This document shows, one piece after another, positions 37,501 to 45,579 of a stretch of DNA of 64,000 bases (position 1 is its first letter; every line of letters starts with the position of its first letter). The notes beneath the pieces are model-generated. The model was not told the DNA's origin. It ran no database searches and worked only from the letters and a program-made list of their open reading frames with translations. Position numbers and translations under genes: made by a program. The stretch lies in NCBI GenBank assembly GCA_963824805.1, contig CAWGQZ010000085.1, positions 1 to 64,000 of the forward strand, in the 5' to 3' direction. Source of the stretch: DATBAT01 sp963824805. GTDB lineage: Bacteria > Acidobacteriota > Terriglobia > Terriglobales > Acidobacteriaceae.

Positions 37501-38292
37501 CCAGTCATTGGCGGTGAACAGCGCATTGCGATTGTATTCATAGGCGCTGCCATGAAACTGGTTGGTCCCGCTTTTGGTGATAAGGGTAACCTGGGCACCT
37601 GAGCCGCGTCCGCCGTCCGCGTTGGGATTGCTGGTGGTTACCCGAAATTCCTGAATGGAGTCCTGGGTGATGCGAAGCACGCTGGTGAAGGCATATCCCT
37701 TGTCCTGGTCATTGACGTCGACGCCATCGAGGGTGACATTCGACTGGTCACCGCGTGCGCCGTTCACGCTGCCACTTCGCGAGTCGTCATCGCTGTTTCC
37801 GGTATTTTTCCCCAGAAACGTAACGCCGGGCTGAAGGCTGAGGAGTTCAACAACGTTCCTTCCTTCCAGAGGCAACGCACTCACCTGGCGTTCGTTGAAT
37901 GCATTCCCAATCGTGGCGTCGACGGTATTCACGACTGGCTCAGCGCCACTGACCTCTACCCGCTGCTGCTCTGAGGCGACCGAAAGGGTCACATCCACGG
38001 TCAGAGGTGTCGCCACCAGGAGTTCCAGTTGGTCTTTCGATACCGGCTGGAAGCCGCTTGCGCTCACCCGTAAAGAGTACTTTCCTGGCTGCATCTGCGG
38101 GAACTCATAACCGCCGTCGCTGCTGGTGGTCTGTTCGCGCGTGGCTCCATTGGTCTGCGAAGTCAGGCTAACCTGAGCACCCGCGACAACGGCGTGAGAC
38201 GGATCAGTCACGCGTCCACGCAACGAGGTAACCGATTGGGAGAAACAGAGCGGCGTGAGGAGCAATAACGTCGTCAACGCAAGCAATCGCAT
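34559..38292 (-). pseudogene. Oar-like TonB-dependent receptor, two frameshifts
   Basis: These ~1240-aa outer membrane receptors import or display large nutrients in Acidobacteriota. The protein has a signal peptide (RLLALTTLLLLTPLCFSQ), a carboxypeptidase-regulatory domain (LRGRVTDPSHAVVAGAQVSL), a plug with LPLEGRNVVELLSLQPGV, NVTLDGVDVND and QVTLITKSGTNQFHGSAYEY, and a beta barrel ending in IQISGRIEF-like MQISGRIEF. Frameshifts lie near 36080 (CTTGGGTGGTGC for CTTGGTGGTGC) and 35425 (GTCGGGCGATC for GTCGGCGATC); both are one extra G in a G run. Joining the three frames restores full length, which favours sequence error. Confidence 0.88.
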
Positions 38293-38482
38293 TTCGATGT
38301 GCCCTGTACTAATGAGATTTTTGGAATGCCCTGCGCGGAACGTGGCGCAGAATGTGGCGGTATTGTATATCGGCGTAGAGATTTGTGCATCAAGCTAAAG
38401 GCGTAGAATCTTCTTTCCCTTTACGAATGCTGTCTTCATTTAAGGTGGCCACGAGTCCCGTAAACTTTTGAGATTGAACCTC

Positions 38483-38845
38483 ATGTGGATGGCCATTGCA
38501 ATCACGGCGATCATCTTTGCCCTAGGCAACATATTGTTCGGCCACTTCGAAGAACGAAAGCCCAAATGGAAGCGCGTGGCTAAAGTTGTGGTGGTACTGG
38601 GAGTGGTCGCAGCTATCTCTGCGGTGGCGGGGCCGGCATGGGGACTCGCACCTGTAGGACTCTTGCTAATCGTAGCAGGCGTGGTTCACCTTTGGTGGCT
38701 TCCGCGTCACGGCATCAACGGCTTAACCGGCGAGCCCAAAGAAAAAGTTCTACGAGCTGATGGGACGGAAGCGCAGGCCCTAGAGATTCCCGCCTTGAAA
38801 CTACCTGCTACAATTCCCGCGACCCAACCAGTGCCCACGGGATAA
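38483..38845 (+). CDS. Small membrane protein, 120 aa
   Basis: The product has two to three hydrophobic segments (residues ~1-18 MWMAIAITAIIFALGNILFG, ~37-55, ~57-75) and a hydrophilic tail with a Pro/Ala-rich end. A TTG start at 38468 gives five extra residues; the ATG at 38483 has no better ribosome-binding site. It begins two bases before the serine hydrolase gene ends upstream spacing, so the pair may be co-transcribed: its stop at 38845 is followed two bases later by the ATG of the next gene at 38848. Function unknown. Confidence 0.6.
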   Translation: MWMAIAITAIIFALGNILFGHFEERKPKWKRVAKVVVVLGVVAAISAVAGPAWGLAPVGLLLIVAGVVHLWWLPRHGINGLTGEPKEKVLRADGTEAQALEIPALKLPATIPATQPVPTG

Positions 38846-38847
38846 AC

Positions 38848-40122
38848 ATGAGAAAAAAACGCTTGATTTTTCCGCTTCTTTGCTCACTCTTCCTCTCTGC
38901 CGCGTTCGCGCAAGAACTTCCAAAAGCGAAGCCTGAAGCTGAGGGCTTTTCTCCAGAGCGCCTTGAACGGATTGGCACGGCTGTGCAGCACGGCATTGAT
39001 GAGAAGCGCATTGCCGGCGCCGTAACGCTGGTCATGCGGCACGGAAATGTGGTGTGGTTCAAGGGCCAGGGGATGATGGACCGCGAAGGCGGCAAGGCGA
39101 TGCCGACCGATGCGCTGTTTCGTATCTGCTCGATGACCAAGCCGATCACCAGTGTGGCGGTGATGATGCTCTACGAAGAAGGAAAATTTCTGCTTGACGA
39201 TCCGGTCTCGAAGTATCTGCCGGAGTTTAAGAATTCCAAGGTGCTGGTGAAGCCGCCGTCTGGCGGAGAGCCATATACCATTCCTGCGACCAGGGAAATT
39301 ACCATCCGCGATTTGCTGCGGCACACCTCGGGACTTACTTATAACTGGAATGAAACGCTGGGCGCGATGTATACCAACGCAAATGTCGCGACTGGGTTGA
39401 TGCCCTACGACGGTACGATTGCGGACAGTGTGAAACGACTGGCCGCACAGCCACTACTGTTCAATCCGGGAGAACGGTGGGAGTACAGTCTGGGCGTCGA
39501 TGTGCTTGGCCGGCTAGTGGAAGTCATGTCCGGAAAGCCGCTCGACGAATTTTTTCGTACCCGCATCTTTGAGCCGCTGGGTATGAAAGATAGCTTCTTC
39601 TTTGTTCCTGACGATAAGGTGGGAAGGCTGGCCACGGCCTATACCTACTATGACGACAAGGGCCTGAATCGCTTTCCCGACACGCCGATCACTGAGGGGA
39701 CGATGAGCTATTCGGCGGACTACCCGCTGAAAGGAAAAAGGCTTTTCTCGGGCGGTGGAGGATTGGTTTCGACGGCGGCTGACTATGCGCGCTTCTGTCA
39801 GATGATGCTCGACAACGGCAAGGCCGGCAGGACGCGGCTGCTGAGCCGCAAGTCGGTCGAACTGATGACGCATGACCAGTTGGGCAAGATTGGTCCGGAC
39901 CAGGGTTTTGGGTTGGGCTTCGGTGTGGACGGGATCAAGGAGCCACTCTCGGAATTGGGATCTCCGGGCACCTACAACTGGGGCGGATTTTTCTATACAG
40001 GGTTCATTGTCGACCCGAAAGAGCAGATGGTAGTTATCTTCATGGCGCAGTTACACCCAACCGGCGGATTGACGCTGGACCATGAGGTGAATGTGCTGGC
40101 TTATCAGGCGCTGAATGACTAG
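38848..40122 (+). CDS. Exported serine hydrolase (class C beta-lactamase fold)
   Basis: The 424-aa product has a Sec signal (LIFPLLCSLFLSAAFAQ) and the penicillin-binding-like core. The catalytic SxxK is SMTK at 95-98 (RICSMTKPITSVAVM) and the Tyr of the second motif is at ~213 in WEYSLGVDVLGR; the third, KTG-like box is replaced by WGG in PGTYNWGGFF, as in esterase EstB-type members. These proteins act as esterases or D-aminopeptidases rather than true beta-lactamases. It directly follows a small membrane protein gene with a two-base gap and is likely in one operon with it. Confidence 0.87.
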   Translation: MRKKRLIFPLLCSLFLSAAFAQELPKAKPEAEGFSPERLERIGTAVQHGIDEKRIAGAVTLVMRHGNVVWFKGQGMMDREGGKAMPTDALFRICSMTKPITSVAVMMLYEEGKFLLDDPVSKYLPEFKNSKVLVKPPSGGEPYTIPATREITIRDLLRHTSGLTYNWNETLGAMYTNANVATGLMPYDGTIADSVKRLAAQPLLFNPGERWEYSLGVDVLGRLVEVMSGKPLDEFFRTRIFEPLGMKDSFFFVPDDKVGRLATAYTYYDDKGLNRFPDTPITEGTMSYSADYPLKGKRLFSGGGGLVSTAADYARFCQMMLDNGKAGRTRLLSRKSVELMTHDQLGKIGPDQGFGLGFGVDGIKEPLSELGSPGTYNWGGFFYTGFIVDPKEQMVVIFMAQLHPTGGLTLDHEVNVLAYQALND

Positions 40123-40172
40123 GACTAAGCGGCAGATACGCAATTTCAAAGTAGCCCACTACCAGACGTTCC

Positions 40173-40250
40173 AACCGGGGACTTTGGGCCCGGAGTATTG
40201 CCTGGAACCAAAGTAGGCAGTTCCTGCCATCTGCCGCGTGCTTGTTATTG
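40173..40250. repeat. Protease-tail segment, copy B
   Basis: Intergenic sequence after the serine hydrolase gene, starting AACCGGGGACTTTGGGCCCG, matches the 3' end of the protease lipoprotein gene (31249-31325) over ~65 bases at about 80%. On the + strand it can be read as GDFGPGVLPGTKVGSSCH. It appears to be the remnant of a second copy, or a mobile small element, with no intact gene. Confidence 0.55.
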
Positions 40251-41906
40251 GACCGGCGGTGCCTCGGGTTCGGCGGAGCCGTCGGTTCTTGGGTCGGAGG
40301 CGCCGTAATGGGTCCCAGTTTTTGAATCCTGCATGACCGCCTGACCGCGTCCCATGGCGGTGGTGTATTCCTGGTGGACAGTCAACTGATGGCCCTTGGC
40401 GGTGAGTCTGTCGCGCACGTCGGCGGGCACGCGCGACTCGATGACGATATTGCAGCCTCGCTTAGGGCTGACGGTGAAACGGGCCTGCTCCAACGCTTGC
40501 TGGATGTTCATGTTGTAGTCGGCAATGTTGGAGACGAACTGCGCGTGAGCCAGCGGCTGGTTGGCTCCGCCCATGATGCCGAAACCGATGTGCTGATCCC
40601 CACGTTCCATGAAAGCTGGAATGATTGTGTGATAGGGGCGCTTGCGCGGAGCTAGCGCGTTTGGTTTTGATGGGTCGAGCAAGAAAAGACCGCCGCGATT
40701 TTGCAGGACGAATCCCATGCCCCGAACCGTAACTCCAGAACCAAACGCAGCATAGTTGCTTTGAATCAGCGAGACGATATTGCCTTCTTTATCAATTGCG
40801 GTCAGATAAGTGGTGTCGCTATGTGGCGGATCACCCGCCGATGCGTTGCAGTTGGCCTGATCTCCGATTAACTTTGCGCGCTCCTTTGCGTAGTCTTTCG
40901 AAAGTAAACCTTGCACCGGAACCTTGGCGAAACGCGGATCGGCGTTGTATCGATCCAGATCAGCATAGGCTAACTTCATGGCTTCGATCTTTTTATGAAG
41001 CTCCGGGACGCTGGATGGACCATCGGGCGAGGCCGGAGTGGTCGCCATGATATTCAACATTTCTAATGCGGCCATTCCCTGGCCATTGGGCGGCAGTTCA
41101 TAGACCGTCCAGTCGCGGTAAGTGGTGTGAACTGGTTCTACCCACTCGGGAGTGAACTGGCTTAGATCGTCGGCTGCCATGGTTCCGCCTGCAGCCTTGG
41201 AAGTTGCCAGAATGGCTTGGGCGATTTCTCCTTTGTAGTAGGCGTCGGAACCCTTTTCCGCGACCAGCGCCAAAGCTTTTGCCAGGTCAGGATTGCGGAA
41301 GATTTCGCCGATTCCAGGCGGTTTTCCGTTGGGCAAGTAGACTTTTTGACCTTCCGGATCTTTGGCGAACATTTCCGGGGCATCCTCCCAGAAACCGTGG
41401 ATGAGTTCCGGGACCGGATATCCCTCGCGAGCGTAAAAAATTGCCGACTGGAAGATGTCTTTCCAGGGAAGACGTCCGAATCGTCCATGCAGAGCACCCC
41501 ATCCGGCGACTGCCCCGGGCACCGTGACCGAGTCGATGCCAGATTGCGGCATGGCGGTCACATCCCTGGCTCGCAGATGTTCAATAGTCAAAGCTTGCGG
41601 CGCCCATCCGCTCGAGTTGAGTCCGTAGAGTTTGCCGGTTTTGGCTTCCCAGTAAATCGCGAAGAGATCACCGCCCATCCCGTTCATCATGGGCTCGGTA
41701 ACGCCCAGAACGGCATTGGCGGCGATAGCAGCGTCGACCGCCGATCCACCTTTGCGCAGAATTTCTGCGCCCGCCTGCGAGGCTTGCACGTGGCTGGTGG
41801 CAACGATGCCGTACCTGGTAATGACCATGGAGCGGGCGGTGTGACGGCCCTGGGCAACGGCAAGTTGAGAGCACAAGACGAGTGCGAGCAGGACGCGGAT
41901 TGGCAT
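40245..41906 (-). CDS. ggt: Gamma-glutamyltransferase
   Basis: The 553-aa product is a periplasmic gamma-glutamyltranspeptidase, which cleaves glutathione and transfers the glutamyl group. A signal peptide (IRVLLALVLCSQLAVAQ) is followed by the family core VTEPMMNGMGGDLFAIYW. It is made as a precursor that self-cleaves before a Thr; the Thr365 in HSDTTYLTAIDKEGNIVS is the nucleophile. PVQGLLSKDYAKERAKLI and GIMGGANQPLAHAQFVSNIA are also typical. The start at 41906 has AAGGGATTCA just upstream; a longer frame from 41957 lacks one. Intact and full length. Confidence 0.92.
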   Translation of the reverse strand: MPIRVLLALVLCSQLAVAQGRHTARSMVITRYGIVATSHVQASQAGAEILRKGGSAVDAAIAANAVLGVTEPMMNGMGGDLFAIYWEAKTGKLYGLNSSGWAPQALTIEHLRARDVTAMPQSGIDSVTVPGAVAGWGALHGRFGRLPWKDIFQSAIFYAREGYPVPELIHGFWEDAPEMFAKDPEGQKVYLPNGKPPGIGEIFRNPDLAKALALVAEKGSDAYYKGEIAQAILATSKAAGGTMAADDLSQFTPEWVEPVHTTYRDWTVYELPPNGQGMAALEMLNIMATTPASPDGPSSVPELHKKIEAMKLAYADLDRYNADPRFAKVPVQGLLSKDYAKERAKLIGDQANCNASAGDPPHSDTTYLTAIDKEGNIVSLIQSNYAAFGSGVTVRGMGFVLQNRGGLFLLDPSKPNALAPRKRPYHTIIPAFMERGDQHIGFGIMGGANQPLAHAQFVSNIADYNMNIQQALEQARFTVSPKRGCNIVIESRVPADVRDRLTAKGHQLTVHQEYTTAMGRGQAVMQDSKTGTHYGASDPRTDGSAEPEAPPVQ

Positions 41907-42008
41907 TGAATCCCTTCGGTGAAGAGAGATTGTGTAGGGTACTGCAAGAGATGTCAAGGAGTCGCGCCTAGTTGGTCTGCTCAGTCTTCAGCTGTCCGTT
42001 CTCGGCTT

Positions 42009-43100
42009 TCAGCGGCGCTTTATGATGAAAACTGTTTTGTCGTCGATTCGATCTTGTTCGCTGATCTGCTGGAGATGCTGATCCTGTTTCACCGCATGTT
42101 GCAGGATGGCATTACAGATCTCTTTCGCCGGTTGATATTTATGAGCGCGGATTACCTGTTCAAGCTGACGACGGTCCTCTGGATCGCTACCGTCATAGAC
42201 GCCGTCGGTATAGAGAAAGAGAATGTCTCCCGGGCTCATAAGCGTGATCTCGGCAACATCTGAGGAGTCTATCTGCCGGGTCCGCAGCGCCATGGAAAGA
42301 TATTTGTTGCGATCAGGATGGTCTTCGGGAATCTCCAGACCGAGCGCCAAGAATTGAACCATGCGGGTCTGATCGATTTCCATGAATCTTTCGAATTCGG
42401 CGGAGAAAACCAGCGGCGGAGGATGGCCAAAATTCATAAAACGAAAATGGCCATTGGGACGGATTTCGCCGTAGAGCATGGTGGCGATTTCACGGGAGTT
42501 ATCGTCAGCGTCGCGGCCCAAAGCATTACGGGCAGTCACTGACTGCGCCAGCCTCAAATTAATTTTCTCGAAGAAATCAGGTGTAGTTTTCCCGCTTTGA
42601 TCGAGTTCGGACAGCATGAAGGCATGGAAAGTGTCGTGGACGGTGGAGGCAATTTTGGCGGAGATGATTCCGTGGCCTTGAGCGTCCACCAGAAGTACGC
42701 CTGCAGTGGTATAGAGCTCATGCAAATCTTCAGCAATCCGGCTTTGTTCTGAACTTTTAGCGCGCCGGTACTCGGCAGCAACGGCGGGAGTATAGCCGGA
42801 CCGAGACTTCAACCACAGGACGTGCGCGTCAACGGAATTCCGCGGGGCCTGGCCTTGCGGGAGGGGTTCCAGGTAATCCGCAGACAGCTTCAGGGCGCGT
42901 GCAATACGGGCATCGATGTTATAGCGCTGCTGGAAGTTAATGTATTCGAAAAGGTCTCCGCCCACGCTGCCTGCGGGGATGGAGTCGCCGTACATGTCGA
43001 TGCCGGCCAGGTGGGGGATGGTGCCCTCCACCGGCATTAATCGCTTGCGGAGATACTCGTCGATGCTCGGTTCTACCTGTGGAGGGACCGTCGAGCCCAT
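42009..43100 (-). CDS. SpoIIE-type PP2C phosphatase
   Basis: The 363-aa product is a Mn-dependent serine phosphatase of the SpoIIE/RsbU group used in partner-switching control of sigma factors or anti-sigma antagonists. The metal-binding motifs are visible: DMYGDSIPAGSVGGDLFEYI near the start, LLVDAQGHGIISAKIASTVH, MNFGHPPPLVF, and LFLYTDGVYDGSD. There is no membrane or PAS domain in front, so the input is not clear. A kinase or anti-sigma partner is not adjacent in this window. It is divergent from the imuA cassette. Confidence 0.88.
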   Translation of the reverse strand: MGSTVPPQVEPSIDEYLRKRLMPVEGTIPHLAGIDMYGDSIPAGSVGGDLFEYINFQQRYNIDARIARALKLSADYLEPLPQGQAPRNSVDAHVLWLKSRSGYTPAVAAEYRRAKSSEQSRIAEDLHELYTTAGVLLVDAQGHGIISAKIASTVHDTFHAFMLSELDQSGKTTPDFFEKINLRLAQSVTARNALGRDADDNSREIATMLYGEIRPNGHFRFMNFGHPPPLVFSAEFERFMEIDQTRMVQFLALGLEIPEDHPDRNKYLSMALRTRQIDSSDVAEITLMSPGDILFLYTDGVYDGSDPEDRRQLEQVIRAHKYQPAKEICNAILQHAVKQDQHLQQISEQDRIDDKTVFIIKRR

Positions 43101-43345
43101 GCTTACCGTTTAATTACCTTTCGTATTTATTAAATTATACGGAACCTCGAGGGCGGCTAATGCCGACTGGCGGTACTAAAGTACAGGATTTCGCAAGGAC
43201 TCGCCTCCCACATTTCTGAAGCTTCGGAATATATTCTTCGCTCCCTCAATAGCTTAGAGAAAAACGCCCATTTCAAGCATTGACAGGGCTTGCTCCGGGG
43301 TCTAGTGTAGCCATTCTAAAGGCGAACAAAAGGCGAATATTTAAT
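43101..43345. promoter_or_regulatory. Divergent promoter region with LexA-like direct repeat
   Basis: A TTGACA box at 43280-43285 is spaced 17 bases from TAGTGT at 43303-43308, a plausible sigma-70 promoter for imuA. Downstream of it, GAAC-N7-GAAT (43324-43338, inside GGCGAACAAAAGGCGAAT) matches the alphaproteobacterial LexA direct repeat GAAC-N7-GAAC with one mismatch. A repressor there would block the cassette until DNA damage. The LexA specificity of this organism is unknown. Confidence 0.45.
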
Positions 43346-44041
43346 ATGCAAGCCGCTCTCCTCCGCAAGCAAATTGAAGCGGAACTACCTTCCGCTTTTA
43401 CTGTCTACAGGCGCAAGGAGTTAGGCTGTATTCCAACTGGAATTCCACAAATTGACCGCGAAGTGCAGGGGATCCCGTTACATGCTTTGACAGAAATCTG
43501 TGGCAGCAATCTGGCTTCGTCGGGCAAAACCTCTGTGCTGAGTTCCCTGCTGGCCCATGCCTCGCGCCAACACTTCTGTGCGCTGGTGGACGCAAGCGAT
43601 TCGTTTGATCCGACCAGCAGTGCGGGCATTCAGTTTTCCCGATTGCTGTGGGTGCGATGCGGCAAGAGCAAGGCCCGATTGGGACGGCTGGAGCAGGCCT
43701 TTAAAGTTGCCGACATTCTGTTGCAAAGCGGGGGCTTTGGTCTGATTGTTGTGGACCTTAGCGGTCTGGCGGAACCTCGGGTGAGAAATGTCCCGCTGAG
43801 TTCGTGGTTCCGCTTCAGTCGTGTTATCGAGAAGCAGGCGGCGGCACTGGTTTTTATCGAACAGGAACCGCACGCTACCAGTTGTGCCGGGCTGGTATTG
43901 CGAGTGTCGGCAGAACCTGCAGCTTTCTCGGGAAATTTGTTCACCGGCTTCCACCTCAAAGCTGAAGTCCTGCGCGGACATGAAAAGCGGCCGGTGCGCT
44001 CGGAACGGTCAGGATTCTCTCTTCACACTCAATGGGCCTAG
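43346..44041 (+). CDS. imuA: ImuA-like RecA-related protein
   Basis: The 231-aa product is the RecA-fold partner of the mutagenic polymerase. It has PTGIPQIDREVQGIPLHALT, the ATP-binding loop EICGSNLASSGKTSVLSSLL with SGKT, and GGFGLIVVDLSGLA as the Walker B region. Compared with RecA it is short and lacks the DNA-binding C-terminus, as in other ImuA proteins. It begins at ATG 43346, with no strong ribosome-binding site, and is followed three bases later by imuB. This is the first gene of the imuA-imuB-dnaE2 operon, which makes error-prone repair synthesis in SOS response. Confidence 0.85.
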   Translation: MQAALLRKQIEAELPSAFTVYRRKELGCIPTGIPQIDREVQGIPLHALTEICGSNLASSGKTSVLSSLLAHASRQHFCALVDASDSFDPTSSAGIQFSRLLWVRCGKSKARLGRLEQAFKVADILLQSGGFGLIVVDLSGLAEPRVRNVPLSSWFRFSRVIEKQAAALVFIEQEPHATSCAGLVLRVSAEPAAFSGNLFTGFHLKAEVLRGHEKRPVRSERSGFSLHTQWA

Positions 44042-44044
44042 TTT

Positions 44045-45574
44045 ATGTTTGCCTGCTTCTATGTTCCCGATTTCCCCGTGCAGGCGGCGCTGCTCATTGA
44101 GTTGCCGCAGGCTCGAAATGTTTTCAAACAGTCTCCATTAGCTATCCTCGACGGCCCCGCCAATCTGCCAAGAGTCTTTGCCCTGAACCAGCCCGCCCGG
44201 CAAGCCGGGATTGAAAGCGGCATGACCAAGCTGCAAGTAGAAACCTACGGCGGCGTTCTGCTGCGCAAGCGAATTGTCAGCCTTGAAGATTCCGCGCAAA
44301 GCACACTGATGGAATTCGCCGGAGGGTTTTCGCCGCGGGTGGAATCCACTGCTGCCGGAACTGTGACCCTGGATTTGTCTGGAAGCGAAAAGCTTCTCGG
44401 GCCATGGCCACGGGTTGCACACCACATAATGAGTAGCGCGGCCGAAGCTGGGTTCGATCTGCACATTGCGATTGCCTCCAATCCGGATGCCGCCTTTCAT
44501 GCCGCACGTGTCTTCCCGAGTATCACAATCATTGCGCCTGGGGAAGAAGCCCTGCGGTTGGCGCCTCTGCCGGTGGGGATACTTCCTGCGTCCCCACAGA
44601 CCCTGGAAATTCTGGAGGGCTGGGGAATTCCTACTTTCGATGCGTTGGCGGTACTGCCTACAGTGGCCATCGCCGAGCGGTTGGGGCAGGAGGGACTATA
44701 CCTGCAAAAGCTGGCGCGAGGAGAAACCAACCGTCCCTTGCTGACGATGGAGCCAGTAAAAGAATTCGTCGCGAGTTTTGAGTTTGAGGATCCAGTGGAG
44801 ACCCTGGAGTCGCTCTTCTTTATTTTGAACCGGCTGCTGCAACAACTTTGCGCGAACCTGGTTTCGGGATCGTTTGCGACCAACGAATTGCGGCTCACAA
44901 TTGGGCTCGAAGTCAGGCAGCTTCAGACCGATGGAAATCAAGAACTGTACCAGCACGAATGGAAGTTGCCGATTCCCACGCAGGATAGGCATGTACTCTT
45001 CGGTTTAATTCGCCTGCACCTAGAAAGGACCACGTTCTCCGCGCCCATCCGAGAGTTGATCGTCGAAATTGTTCCAGTAAAGCCACGCCGGGTGCAAGGC
45101 AATCTTTTTCTGCCTCCTTCGCCGGAGCCGGAAAAACTAGAAATGACTTTGGAGCGGATTCGCGGGGTGGTTGGCAGCAACGATGAGGAAGGCATTGCAT
45201 GTGTGGGATCGCCTGGGTTGCTCGATACATACAGGCCCGGCAGTTTTACCGTCCATCCATTTTCGAGCATGGATAATACGGCGGATTCTTCGCCGGCGGC
45301 GCGGGTAGTTGCTTTTCGGGTTTTTCGCCCAGCGCTAGAGACTTCGGTGAAACTCAATCAGCAGAAACCGTACTACGTTCAGCTTTGGCACCGGCATCTT
45401 CCGGTACTCGCGGCATCGGGTCCGTGGTGCACCTCGGGCAACTGGTGGAACGCTTTCATCTGGGCGCGCGAGGAGTGGGATGTCGCCCTGAAGACCGCCG
45501 CCGGCATTGGCTTCTATCGCATCTATCGCGACCGGCTTCGCCGGCAATGGTTTGTGGAAGGAGTTTTTGATTAA
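44045..45574 (+). CDS. imuB: ImuB, Y-family polymerase-like protein
   Basis: The 509-aa product has the shape of a Y-family polymerase but has lost catalytic carboxylates, as in other ImuB proteins: the HIDMD-type motif of DinB is replaced by ACFYVPDFPVQAAL. Palm and fingers parts are seen in NQPARQAGIESGMTKLQVET and GFSPRVESTAAGTVTLDLSG. A long C-terminal region (from residue ~250) with LEMTLERIRGVVG probably binds the clamp and DnaE2. Gap to imuA is three bases and to dnaE2 five bases, so all three are one operon. The role is a structural adaptor for DnaE2. Confidence 0.88.
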   Translation: MFACFYVPDFPVQAALLIELPQARNVFKQSPLAILDGPANLPRVFALNQPARQAGIESGMTKLQVETYGGVLLRKRIVSLEDSAQSTLMEFAGGFSPRVESTAAGTVTLDLSGSEKLLGPWPRVAHHIMSSAAEAGFDLHIAIASNPDAAFHAARVFPSITIIAPGEEALRLAPLPVGILPASPQTLEILEGWGIPTFDALAVLPTVAIAERLGQEGLYLQKLARGETNRPLLTMEPVKEFVASFEFEDPVETLESLFFILNRLLQQLCANLVSGSFATNELRLTIGLEVRQLQTDGNQELYQHEWKLPIPTQDRHVLFGLIRLHLERTTFSAPIRELIVEIVPVKPRRVQGNLFLPPSPEPEKLEMTLERIRGVVGSNDEEGIACVGSPGLLDTYRPGSFTVHPFSSMDNTADSSPAARVVAFRVFRPALETSVKLNQQKPYYVQLWHRHLPVLAASGPWCTSGNWWNAFIWAREEWDVALKTAAGIGFYRIYRDRLRRQWFVEGVFD

Positions 45575-45579
45575 GCATC

